DNA from: Deinandra increscens subsp. villosa | Lineage: Eukaryota > Streptophyta > Magnoliopsida > Asterales > Asteraceae | DNA length: 64,000 nucleotides | Assembly: GCA_039602395.1 (NCBI GenBank) | Contig: JBCNJP010000025.1 | Location: 53,170,555 to 53,234,554 of the forward strand | Direction: 5' to 3' | In this document: one piece after another, positions 35,001 to 43,559 of the stretch | Layout: each line of letters starts with the position of its first letter | Position numbering within the stretch: the first letter of the stretch is position 1 | Notes under the pieces: generated by a model | The model's database searches: none | Seen by the model: only the letters and a program-made list of their open reading frames with translations | What the model was told of the DNA's origin: nothing | Translations under genes and position numbers: made by a program

Positions 35001-35376
35001 GAGGTGTTCATCAGTTCAGGGCAAATCACAATCTCAACGATCATATCGTTTGTGCTATCAATGTCGCCGAAAGGGACACATGGCACAGGATTGTCCTGAA
35101 ACTGGTAAAAGATCATTTTCAAAGAAATCTGCCACATTTATCGATGAATCAGGCAGAATTTTTACTGAGTCCACACCGTCTAACACTAAATCTAAAAAGA
35201 AACAATTTTTTAAATTTGATTCAAGCGTTGAAGGTTCATCACAAGATGATGGTTCAGTAAAAACAGAAAAGGTCAAAATGCAGTGGCGACCTAAGGTGGT
35301 CAGCAAAGCTGCAACTGATTATGTGGAAGACACTGGTCGACCAGAAGCTGTGTGCTTCGGGTCATTTGAGTACTAA
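32026..35376 (+). CDS. Gag-like protein of TR-GAG1 (1116 aa)
   Basis: One uninterrupted frame. Residues about 20-235 form a UBN2/Copia-gag-like domain (KVPKLLRLEDYHNWRSRFES, later LTMALPKELMHQI, LWDAIEERCTGNDQYKNTRK and ALPEKWENYVMML). A first CCHC zinc knuckle, CFKCGKFGHFAREC, is at 386-399. A long coiled coil (about 495-735, heptad-rich, Glu/Lys/Leu) follows, then a basic low-complexity region. A second knuckle, CYQCRRKGHMAQDC, is at 1010-1023. The ATG follows a leader ending in T-rich sequence and matches the start of the related TR-GAG2 frame (MSDF). Such proteins assemble particles and package element RNA. It is unusually long for a Copia gag. No protease DSG motif follows. The intact frame and young LTRs suggest recent mobility. 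Confidence 0.9.
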   Translation: MSDFCAMTAAQTSMQAMLNYDNEIGTTQKVPKLLRLEDYHNWRSRFESYIYSQDIESWIPIEKEYEYPMISPNKPKMISSFDADERKLFAREKKTYSYLTMALPKELMHQIKQYTTAKELWDAIEERCTGNDQYKNTRKKVLKKEFDNFRHCENEKIPDLIARFSHLLNELDVVGVKKDSDELKEKILEALPEKWENYVMMLTNDPSYSICTFNQITSKLQAREMELLVKKSAHPMVQNPEVYFGENLATMHAKTKSHSISSSNPPVTAFLAGHSENSGYSPGCRFTIPDKSSNNSHPAQSTEELAALLSAFISSSSGLIFGQVSDAGLSGTELEQLDDDQLAELDLHWQFAMMVEKGRRFIKKHGKNSFVPGGRKLGLDKSKVKCFKCGKFGHFARECSQSSSDKDKSDKHDAKAMMAQAQVDKEFDEWSKQFDKSPIALTAIQDTCADSDECCYINGQHVPLMANIEVESSGYISEITTSETSDSEISGYESTCEFCAEKDRKIRELVQEKEGLMVERTLKDTELESFKKKVENSDEFCNINEKLLNEKDELMEEIVKLKSKMDDIVAQDKEQFLKLKTENEELVKSVEKWENEAKDAIEDFDALFSKSKIKLDSLQQLYDDLQKEFDEVNAKESDRQKEHSILLDKVTTLTHENQLLKRNIEIHEGRVKKITQEVCDAHDQMRQEKFRFNTASEQLIESETALGEAQKKISDLNVEVLDLKRQLNNLKNSHSFTNYLCKDENFKKVFGSEEYNQIPHPVIESDVLADIQGSGITGDYSEFVAKKSDLKKSQKSKIKVENEEFLVDKTPPSFISGGFMSEEGVGSVGNQVEKDEKQLHEEKFAAQLVEANKLKDIKASFNQAAKAGPSCSEVDLTKLPGYKRCGLGGDGKKGAQNVKKNMPKKALKVKKDTSLEQIYYLAQVFMSTMEKGFDGKIQKKASSTSSSGEVQTVKGSSSSGSNSTPRSPTSKWVHSNRFQIFDDISDNSEPVERCSSVQGKSQSQRSYRLCYQCRRKGHMAQDCPETGKRSFSKKSATFIDESGRIFTESTPSNTKSKKKQFFKFDSSVEGSSQDDGSVKTEKVKMQWRPKVVSKAATDYVEDTGRPEAVCFGSFEY

Positions 35377-35841
35377 TCATTTAAACCAGTGTGCAGGTAT
35401 TCCTAGAAGACCCATTAGTGATGGAGGAGTATTCTGCATTCTTAACTTAAATTACATGTGATATCATCTTTCAAAACTAAAATTTTTTGAAAGCTAAACC
35501 TGACAGGTATCAGTATCGATTGGTCAATTTTCTTTCTTTAATGCTTTTTGTTTGTAGTTTAGGGAGAGAAGATTGAAAAACCAAAAATAGTGTCTTTGTG
35601 TTTTTGTTTTTGTTAAAATGAAAATCCAAAAATAGAGTTTTCATTTTAAGGGGGAGAAAATGAAAAATACAAGAAAAATGGAAAAATACAAAAACATCGA
35701 AAAAAATGGAAAAATACAAAAACAGTTGAAAAATGAGAAATTGTATCCGACATGATTGGGAAATGATGGTACATTGGCTTACGTGTCTGACTCATGGATA
35801 AAATAGATGAAAAAACCATAAGATCATTGTTTGATGTACTT

Positions 35842-35853
35842 GGTAGGCTCGGC
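35842..35853 (+). other. Conserved 12-mer in the gag-only 3' region
   Basis: GGTAGGCTCGGC occurs here, at 59821-59832 (plus strand, TR-GAG3) and at 47443-47454 (minus strand, TR-GAG2), in each case a few hundred bases after gag. In TR-GAG1 and TR-GAG2 the 90 bases around it are also closely similar. Confidence 0.7.
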
Positions 35854-36039
35854 ATTAAATCAGAAAGTATTCAGATGTGATAAACACATTAAATACTAAT
35901 GCTTGACCAAGTGGATAACATCTTGATGCATATCTCATGATATACAAAGAAAAGATATGTGAAAAAGAAAATGCGAAGTCACTGTGTATACATGTGTTCA
36001 TTTTGCAAAGATTTAAACTTGTTTGATTTTCTTTATTTT

Positions 36040-36279
36040 GTCAAACGATCGGACTTTCTTTGCGTATCGAAAGATCGACCTGATTGTTGTTCGTTTGACG
36101 TTCTGCTTTATTTTCTTTGGTGTTTCGTATAACTCATCGGACTTTCTCTGCGTGTACGGGAGTACCGACCTGATTGTTGTTGGGTTATACAATTTCAACT
36201 TGTTTTTATTTTCTTATTTTGTTAAATCCGAGGCCTTATCTGCGTATCGAAAGATCGACCTTAAGGTAGACGATTTAAC
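36040..36279 (+). promoter_or_regulatory. Three GNRA-capped hairpins in the 3' region of TR-GAG1
   Basis: Three consecutive 59-64-nt stem-loops: 36040-36099 (outer stem GTCAAACGA/TCGTTTGAC, inner ATC-GAAA-GAT), 36127-36190 (GTATAACTC/GGGTTATAC, inner GTAC-GGGA-GTAC) and 36221-36279 (GTTAAATC/GATTTAAC, inner ATC-GAAA-GAT). Each shares the core TCTGCGT or TTTGCGT and then CGACCT between outer and inner stems. All loops fit GNRA. The equivalent hairpins in TR-GAG2 differ by paired changes. The likely role is an RNA structure (packaging, dimerisation, stability or export), by inference. Confidence 0.8.
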
Positions 36280-36786
36280 GTTCTTATTTCTTTTTGCATG
36301 GAACACAGTTGACTGAATCATGAATACAATCATTATGTGATTAAGTCACAAATGAAATCACAAAGTGTGATATAAGAAGCAAAAACATATCTGAGTATGT
36401 CTGGTAGTGTGGGGTACACTGGTCAAAGCAAACTAAATCAATCAATAACATATCCAGATGGTATGAGTATGATTGTGCCTGAGTTTAAAATGGACAAATT
36501 ATACCGGTAATCGACATGACTTGTGTGCTGAAGTATTTGAAATTGAAGTGTAGTTCAGCATGTTATGACCAATATGATCCCAAGTTGTGATCTTTCTCAC
36601 AAAAGACAAAAATAGTGTGTGATTCAGTATTTCAGTTCTGTATTGCATGTATGTTTCATATCTGAAAAATTCAAAAAGATTTTCGGTGTGTTTTGATATA
36701 AAGTTTCAAAAAGTCAAAAAGTTTTCATGTCTTGTTTGTTTTCGATCGATCGATACTTGATACAAAATTCAAAAATTCAAAACTAT

Positions 36787-36822
36787 ATCTTGGATTCTCG
36801 AAGAGAAGTTTTGCGCCAAGAT
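36787..36822 (+). promoter_or_regulatory. Conserved hairpin upstream of the TR-GAG1 3' LTR
   Basis: Outer stem ATCTTGG/CCAAGAT and inner stem TTCTC-GAA-GAGAA. Counterparts at 46502-46537 (minus, TR-GAG2) and 63955-63990 (minus, TR-GAG4) keep both stems while changing base pairs on both sides. Confidence 0.75.
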
Positions 36823-37087
36823 TAAATTAATTTTCAAAAGAAAAGGAAAACCGCGTTTCTGTCTTCTGAAATTGCAGGTTATCTGAGTGAGACAGACTCA
36901 TAGCATGGTGAAAGGGGGAGTATGTTATATCTTTCACAAGTGGATCTTGAAGTTCAAAGTTCTTGCTCAAAGATTGATCCAGCCATGCAAGCTCTAATTC
37001 TGACAAGATTTCAAGTTGAAGATCGGATGCAGCATTGTTGAAGATTGAAGACTGAAGTTTAGTTAGAATATAGATACACTACACGTT

Positions 37088-37098
37088 AAGGGGGAGTT
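37088..37098 (+). other. Polypurine tract of TR-GAG1
   Basis: AAGGGGGAGTT immediately before the TG of the 3' LTR. A second purine run, AAAGGGGGAG, lies near 36911. Confidence 0.85.
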
Positions 37099-37459
37099 TG
37101 TTAGAGCATATTCCTATGCTAACGTGTGTCTCGTGTATTGTATCTAATCTAGAGCATCTGTGTGGATAATATAGTCACTGGCCGTACCAGATGCACCGCC
37201 GGACCAGATGGTCCGGGCGGACCAGATGGTCCGCATGGTGGTCCGCTGGCCTGTTGACTAAGTGACTATAAATAGTCCGTGTTAGAGAGAGTTAGAATAG
37301 TGCTGTCATTCTACAACTTTTAACTGTGTGTAAACTGAGTGTGTTTCTCTCTCTACATTGTAATCTCTTAGTGAATCAATAAAGCAAAGCTTTATTTACT
37401 TTCTCGTTGCTATCCGATTACCGAATCATGCAGTAGTAAGATCGTCTCGTGCTTATACA
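37099..37459 (+). repeat. 3' LTR of TR-GAG1
   Basis: Starts TGTTAGAGC and ends TATACA. TATA box at 37267-37274; poly(A)-signal hairpin at 37378-37396. The sequence that follows resumes the gypsy B integrase zinc-finger coding region. Confidence 0.92.
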
Positions 37460-37505
37460 CTCTTGAGCATGTTAAACACTTAGCCACATATCGCGCAATG
37501 TCGTC

Positions 37506-38005
37506 NNNNNNNNNNNNNNNNNNNNNNNNNNNNNNNNNNNNNNNNNNNNNNNNNNNNNNNNNNNNNNNNNNNNNNNNNNNNNNNNNNNNNNNNNNNNNNN
37601 NNNNNNNNNNNNNNNNNNNNNNNNNNNNNNNNNNNNNNNNNNNNNNNNNNNNNNNNNNNNNNNNNNNNNNNNNNNNNNNNNNNNNNNNNNNNNNNNNNNN
37701 NNNNNNNNNNNNNNNNNNNNNNNNNNNNNNNNNNNNNNNNNNNNNNNNNNNNNNNNNNNNNNNNNNNNNNNNNNNNNNNNNNNNNNNNNNNNNNNNNNNN
37801 NNNNNNNNNNNNNNNNNNNNNNNNNNNNNNNNNNNNNNNNNNNNNNNNNNNNNNNNNNNNNNNNNNNNNNNNNNNNNNNNNNNNNNNNNNNNNNNNNNNN
37901 NNNNNNNNNNNNNNNNNNNNNNNNNNNNNNNNNNNNNNNNNNNNNNNNNNNNNNNNNNNNNNNNNNNNNNNNNNNNNNNNNNNNNNNNNNNNNNNNNNNN
38001 NNNNN
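37506..38005. other. Assembly gap (500 N)
   Basis: Exactly 500 unresolved bases, probably a scaffold gap of unknown true size. It separates gypsy B coding sequence from a CACTA end, so the CACTA left end and the rest of gypsy B may be hidden or lost here. Confidence 0.99.
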
Positions 38006-38262
38006 GCCACTCTTTTTTAAGTGTGACAAATAAGTGCCACATGTTTTTGTAAAACAGTGGCTAAAGCCACTGCACCTGATTTTTGTTGTCACAGAAACAA
38101 AAAAATACGTGGCTAAAAGGGTCCAAAGGCTATATATTTGGCCACGGGTACAAAATATGTGTGGCTAAAACGAGAATTTCTTACCTTTGGCCACGCTTTT
38201 TTCAAAACAGTGGCTATGCGTTATCAAAAAAACCGTGGCCAAAGCCACTTTTTGACGTAGTG
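38006..38262. mobile_element. Right end of a CACTA-type transposon
   Basis: Read from the right the end is CACTACGTCAAAAAGTGGC, a CACTA-style terminus. Inside it are about eight sub-terminal repeats of GTGGCTAAA(G/A) or CTTTGGCCAC in both orientations, the usual transposase-binding arrangement of this superfamily. No transposase sequence is seen and the left end is in the gap. The 3-bp flank is TAT. Confidence 0.75.
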
Positions 38263-38319
38263 TATCCAGATTATTTAATATTCACTAACCCCTATTTTAC
38301 CTCGTGCTTATTTGTTTGC

Positions 38320-38817
38320 AGGTGACGATGGAATATTAACTAACTTATGAAGACTCGGTGTAACCGTTGAAGGTCGTGGAACAAGTGGACACATAATGCT
38401 ATAACGGTCAAGTTAGTTGGGAATAGAATCCCGGGAATCCCGGATAGTTTGTTAACTCTGTAACTGTTATATAACATGGGCTATGATCGATATAGGAACA
38501 ACACAACTCACTGACACCTTTAGCTCTGATAGCAAACAAGCGCTGTAACACTTACTTCACTCGATCACACCTCTCAAACACTTGTAATTTTTGGTTTCTT
38601 ATTAATGAAAGTGCTAGGCAGCAGGCTCTTCAGGCCGGCTCCCGAGGTTTTTTGCCAGGATTCCTAGAGGAAACTCGAAAGGATTCTGGATTTTCCCTCA
38701 TTACATCCTTGTGTCGATATTCATACTTTGATATATTGTCATCCTCATCTTAAAGCACACTACCTCACTTACAAAGTTTGGTTCACTTAATCATTTCGGT
38801 GATTTTTGACCAAAACA
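38320..38817 (+). repeat. 5' LTR (part) of plus-strand Tat-type gypsy element C
   Basis: The right edge is set by GACCAAAACA followed by the primer-site-like TTTGGCGTCCACCGTGGGG at 38820-38838, a form common in plant Tat elements. The left edge is uncertain. Short forms of the CCAGGATT / AATCCCGGG word recur in it. Confidence 0.5.
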
Positions 38818-39009
38818 GTTTGGCGTCCACCGTGGGGTAAGTGGTGCTTCGTTCAACAAAAAAATTCCATATTTCTTTCACTTCATTTGATCTCCACTTC
38901 AAAAATTCCGACCTAACCAAAATCCATTTCAGCCTCTATTTCATCCTCCATCCCTCATCTTCCTCCTGTTCCAGGAAGCTAGAAGAAGACCAATGATCGT
39001 CAGAAGAAA

Positions 39010-40490
39010 GTGGATGAGCAGTCAAGGAAAATGGATTATCCTGTGTTCACGGGATCCCAGGTTCAATATGTTGATCTTGTCATTACAAACACTGACTTGT
39101 TTGCTTTGATCAAACAGGTGAAGAGCCAGATTGATCAGCAAGAAAAGATTAATCACACGGTGATGAAGAAAATTGAGGAACTCAAGAAATCCAAGAAACT
39201 TGTGGAGGAGCAGAGTCCCTTGTTCCCTAGGCATCTCAATTTTAATACCTCAGGATCCTCAGATCCGCTCCGCTACCATCTCAAATCAACAGTCGCCAGC
39301 AAACACAAGCTTCACTACAGCCCCTGCATTAAATTCCCAGGCCGCTGGATATGCAAAGTTTGCTACTGGGTTCTCGGGAGCCGCTCCACCAGAATCTTCG
39401 CAGCCGCGCCCTAAAGATCCTTGGATACCATCATCGCTGGGAATCTCAGCAACGCCATCTCAAGGATATCCATTTCCTGCGAGAAACCCAGGCTAGAATT
39501 CCTTGGGATATCAGCATTCTAACCTTTCCATTTCCGCAGGGACCTTTAGGTCTAGCTCCTCGAAAGTACATGATGGAGACTTTATTCCCATGCAGACAAC
39601 AACGACTACAGAACCAAGCATTCCAATGAGCTATGGATATGGTCCTAGGATTCCAGTCTAGAATCCCGACCCAGGTAATGTGTCTAACTTGATTCCTCTG
39701 ACTTTTAACCAGGGTACCTCTTATCACGCATGTATTCACCCAAGTATCTCTAGGGAGCTTCAGAAGCTGAAAGAGATGATATCAAGTGTTCCAGGAATCA
39801 TACAACCTATTCCTAAGGTTTCCTTGGAAAGCTATAGGATCTCGAGGTTCACTTGGCTAATATCCACTACAGAGATTCCGAAACGCTTTCAGGCGCTGTG
39901 CATGAAGCTGTACGATGGGACTACGGATCCTGAAGAACACGTGGCACATTACAGGGAGTGCATGGAGATCAATCTCATTCCAACAGACATCAAGGAAGCT
40001 TGTCTATGAAAAGGCTTCGATTTATCCTTGTCAGGATCAGCCATGAAATGGCTACTGAGCATCCCTCCTAACACTATTACATCATTTTCTCACTTGGTTA
40101 ACCTGTTTAACAATCAATTTTCTTGCAGCAGAACTTTCGAGAAGCTCACAAGTGACTTATATCGAGTGGTTCAGAAGCCGGACGAGCCGCTCAATGAATA
40201 CGTTGCCATATTTGGACGTGAATCTCTGGAGATTCCTCATCTAGACATGGCAGCGGCTGTAGAAGCCTTTAAAACGGGGCTCCACAAGGATTTCCATTTT
40301 TATGATGATTTACTAATGACTCCTTGCAGGAATCTTGATGAAGTGCGCAACAGAGCTCTGAGGTTCATCTGTTTGGAAGACGATAAGAAGATTCACCAAA
40401 GGGTCGATATTCCTAAATATGATTCTAGTGGCAAGAAGTCAGAACCCCTGAGAAGCAATACAGATCCCGGCCATATTCCAAACTAGATAA
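39010..40490 (+). pseudogene. Tat gag, broken
   Basis: The N-terminal part (39010-39680) is scattered over several frames. From 39680 the frame reads into the retrotransposon gag domain: LYDGTTDPEEHVAHYRECME, then after a TGA (40006-40008) GSAMKWLLSIPPNTITSF, FNNQFSCSRTFEKLTSDL, VQKPDEPLNEYVAIF and FKTGLHKDFHFYDDL, ending near RALRFICLEDDKK. This is the PF03732-type capsid domain that builds the particle. At least one stop and two frame changes make it non-functional. Confidence 0.82.
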
Positions 40491-40499
40491 CCAAAGGAT

Positions 40500-41480
40500 C
40501 AATGCTGTGGACCAAGATGATGACGAGGAGGAGTACCCTAAGGTATCTGAATATTGCTTTTTCTGTTGATATTGGTGGTTTGATGTGTGCGATGCAGGAT
40601 CTCGGAGAAAAGGCTAGGTGGCCCAGAAAAACGACAAACAGGGATCCTGGAAAGACACCAAGTGGTGTGCCTACCATGAGGATTTCGTCCACCTAACTGA
40701 TGAGTGCATAACAATCCGGAAAGAAATCAACTACTTACTCAGCAAGGGGCACCTTAAAGAATTGTTGGGCAAGAAGAAGAGCAAGACTCAGGAAGCCGAC
40801 AAACTTCCTCAAAGATCAGCTTCTCCACCTCCGGATGCCAGGATTATTAGTTTTATTTCAGGAGGCTCAGATATCTGTGGCACCTCCTATTCATCAGCCA
40901 AGAAGCACGCCAAGGAATCCAAGTCTAAAAAGGGCGACAAACCTGTCCGGACATCCACTCTAACTCAAGATAAAGTGATTTCATTTGACGAAAGTGACCG
41001 CAACAATGTACAGAATCCTCATCACGATAGCCTTGTGGTAACTTTATATGTTGCTAACCATTTTGTTTGCAGGATTCTGATAGATAACGGGAGCTCAGTC
41101 AACATTATCCGACTTGACGTGTTCAAGAAAATGGGCATCCTAGAAAGTGAAATTGTTGCAAGATCCTCAGTGTTAGTTGGCTTCAATGGTGAAACCAGAG
41201 CACTGTGGGGGATATCAGGTTGCCAGTATATATAGAGGGAGTAAATTGCATGCAAAATTTTTGTGTTATAGATTCTCTCTTGTGTTGCAATATTATTCTT
41301 GGCAAGCCTTGGATTCACGAAATGAAAAGCAGTCCCCTACTCCCCTCGACTTATTATCAATGCATCAAGCTTCCTACACCATATGGGGTTGTAAGGATAT
41401 AGAGCGATCAACAGGAAGCCAAAAATTGCTACTCAAATTCAACGAAGAATACAACGAAATTGACGAAAGCATAGCAATTA
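40500..41480 (+). pseudogene. Tat nucleocapsid and protease region, broken
   Basis: A GLMCAMQDLGEKARWP block (40570) is followed by a knuckle-like YHEDFVHLTDEC (40671), then LLSKGHLKELLGKKKS, then ISFISGGSDICGTSYSSAKK. The retropepsin active site appears as RILIDNGSSVNII near 41070; Tat elements commonly have D-N-G-S-S or D-G-G-S-S here. The frame shifts at about 41195-41205, and the rest of the protease (ILGKPWIHEM, TYYQCIKLPTPYGVV) is in another frame. The same blocks occur in order in element D. Confidence 0.82.
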
Positions 41481-41522
41481 CAGAAATAGGCACATGATGA
41501 TCACGAGGACAGGGAGCTAGAT

Positions 41523-42302
41523 GTGAAAGAAATGCAATTGGACCCTGAGAATCCCGAAGTTAAGGTGCTGATAGGGACTAGCATCCCAGTGGATACCGAG
41601 CAGGAGCTCATTCAGCTTCTGAAAGCCAGGACCTCAAACTTTTCTTGGAAGCATGAGGATATGACAAGTATTCCTAAACTATTATTACTCACAAACTTGG
41701 TTTAAATCATTCTTTCAGGCCCATCCAACAAAAGAGAAGAAAGTTCGCTCCCAAAAAGAATGCAATCATCCAGGAGGAAGTTGACAAGCTTCTTAAAACA
41801 AAGATGATCAGAGAGGTCAAGTATCCCAGATGGTTAGCCAACGTGGTTGTAGTACGGAAAAAGAATGGAAAGTGGAGAGTTTGTGTAGATTACACAGACT
41901 TGAACAAGGCTTGTCTTATGGATCCTTTTCCACTTCCTCACATCGATGCAATGGTGGAGCCAACGGCTGGCCATGAGATGCGCACCTTCATGGATGCCTC
42001 GTTAGGATTCCATCAGATTCAAATGGAACCCTCTGACCAGGAGCACACAACATTTATAACCCCAACATGTATATACTGTTATACTGCTATGCCTTTTGGT
42101 TTAAGAAATGCAGGTGCCATATACCAGAGACTAGTCAACATGATGTTTAAAGAGCACCCGGGGGACACAAGGGAGGTCTATATCGATGACATGGTGGTGA
42201 AATCCAAAAAAGCTAAAGATCATGTCAGGGATCTCCAGACTGCTTTTGATATTCTTGATCTATATAACATGAAGTTGAACCCCTCAAAGTGGCACTTTGG
42301 GG
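41523..42302 (+). pseudogene. Tat reverse transcriptase, N-terminal part
   Basis: After a short upstream frame (41523-41705) a second frame from about 41720 carries the reverse transcriptase: REVKYPRWLANVVVVRKKNG, VCVDYTDLNKACLMDPFPLP, FMDASLGFHQIQMEPSDQE, MPFGLRNAGAIYQRLVNMMF and the catalytic YIDDMVVKSKK (about 42178). It ends at KLNPSKWHFGV when element D begins. The palm is otherwise well preserved, but thumb, RNase H and integrase are lost. Confidence 0.88.
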
Positions 42303-43202
42303 TGCTATTTTGGCTAAAAATTACTTAAGTTGATTTAGCAAGATTTGAACCAAATAAGATTGTGAGGTTTGGTGCCTAGGATTAAGATACGATATCCTGG
42401 GACAACAGCTGAATTAGAGGAACAAAGGCCGGAATCCTGGGTTAAAACATATGTTTAATTATGAAATCGATTAAGAAAGTTGATAACACAAATGAAACCT
42501 TGAATGCTAGTATGAACACAGGAATTTTACTAGGGAAAAGCCCTTAGCCCTTAGATGTCTCTAAGGCGCCGCCGGCATAAAAACACCGGGTAGCGATAAC
42601 ACACGCTACCAATTTATTGATCACGTAAATGTTTAAGTACAGTGAGTAAGCGGAGAATTGAATACGTGAATACAATGAGTAAAGCTCGAGTGAGCTGAAA
42701 GAAATGACTAAGTATCCTATTTATACTCCTATCTCTTCAAAAACTTGTCTGATATTCCATGGATCTTCTCTTCAACGTCTTTTTCAGTTGGTTGACCGAG
42801 TTTTCAGCTAACAACCTTTGACCACGTGCGAAATTAGTCTTCAGCTTATTCCATTCGAGCGTTGGTAGACTTCGTCAACCTGTCTTTGATCAGATATAGG
42901 CACAAAACGCGTTAGTAACAATGTCCTAGCATGCAGGGTCATTTCCACATGTTGGGTCATTCGTACAAAAAGAGCAACCCTGGATTATGCTCATCCTGGG
43001 TAACAATAACGTATAACAAAAATAAACTAAATATGAACTTCCCTGGATTATGTTGACATCCTGGGACATTACCTCTGTTCTGATATATTCAGGGTTACTA
43101 AGCGTTACCTGTTAAATTCTGGGTCACACAATTTCTAGGTCAATCCTGCCCTAAGCCTATACCTGTACCCTGGACTACGAGCCGAAAATTCAGGGTATAA
43201 CA
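42303..43202 (-). repeat. 3' LTR of Tat element D (about 900 bp)
   Basis: On the plus strand it starts TGCTATTTTGG and ends GGGTATAACA; the inverted ends match at five of six bases. TATTTATA at 42718-42725 is a TATA box on the minus strand. The words CCTGGATTATG and ATCCTGGG recur through it. Confidence 0.75.
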
Positions 43203-43218
43203 ATTGCCCCTAAATTTT
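43203..43218 (-). other. Polypurine tract of Tat element D
   Basis: Minus strand AAAATTTAGGGGCAAT directly before the LTR. Confidence 0.65.
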
Positions 43219-43559
43219 CGCAAGTTGTAGATAAGTTTTACAGCTGTGAAAATTTCAAATTTGGGTCTAATTCACGTTTGTTTTGATCGTGGCCGTTAAA
43301 CGAGCATCCATGACGCCACGTCATAGGGTAATATCCCATCACCCCTGCAACTTCCACTCTCCTTAAATACTGGCTCTAACCTCTCCTCTCTCTACCGTTA
43401 ACTTTTATGAGAGCAGAGGTGAACGTTAGGATCTCCGGCTTCCTACCTCCTCCGACCAGGTAATCTTCTCCTTCTAGCCCTTTCTTTTCTTTCCTCCCGA
43501 TCATGACTCGCAAGAAAATCCGGTCGGAAAACCCTGGCTAAAAAGACAGGGATCGAGGA

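Larger units (their letters stand above)
30930..37459 (+). mobile_element. TR-GAG1: gag-only Copia-type LTR retrotransposon
   Basis: 6.5 kb with two nearly identical LTRs, a tRNA-iMet primer site, a polypurine tract and one intact 1116-codon gag-like frame. There is no protease, integrase, reverse transcriptase or RNase H, so it must move, if at all, with enzymes of an autonomous partner. The layout matches the TR-GAG class (terminal repeats with gag) described in plants. The gag architecture (UBN2-like domain, coiled coil, two zinc knuckles) suggests derivation from the SIRE/Maximus branch. It sits in the gypsy B integrase. No 5-bp target duplication is found. Confidence 0.88.
38320..42302 (+). 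mobile_element. Tat-type gypsy element C, truncated at reverse transcriptase
   Basis: Order: LTR, primer site, gag, protease, reverse transcriptase, ending abruptly at 42302 where the LTR of the minus-strand Tat element begins. Sequence is clearly related to element D (52278-56661). Many stops and frameshifts show it is the older of the two. Confidence 0.82.

Noticed and set aside
36023..36316. 97-codon frame and its counterpart at 47033-47278
   Set aside because: Similar in two elements, but the shared sequence is explained by the hairpins: changes preserve base pairing rather than codons, and TR-GAG3 has no such frame.
37410..38092. Open frames across the N run
   Set aside because: Unknown bases cannot be read. 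Only the DDIARYVAKCLTCSR part at 37460-37505 is informative.
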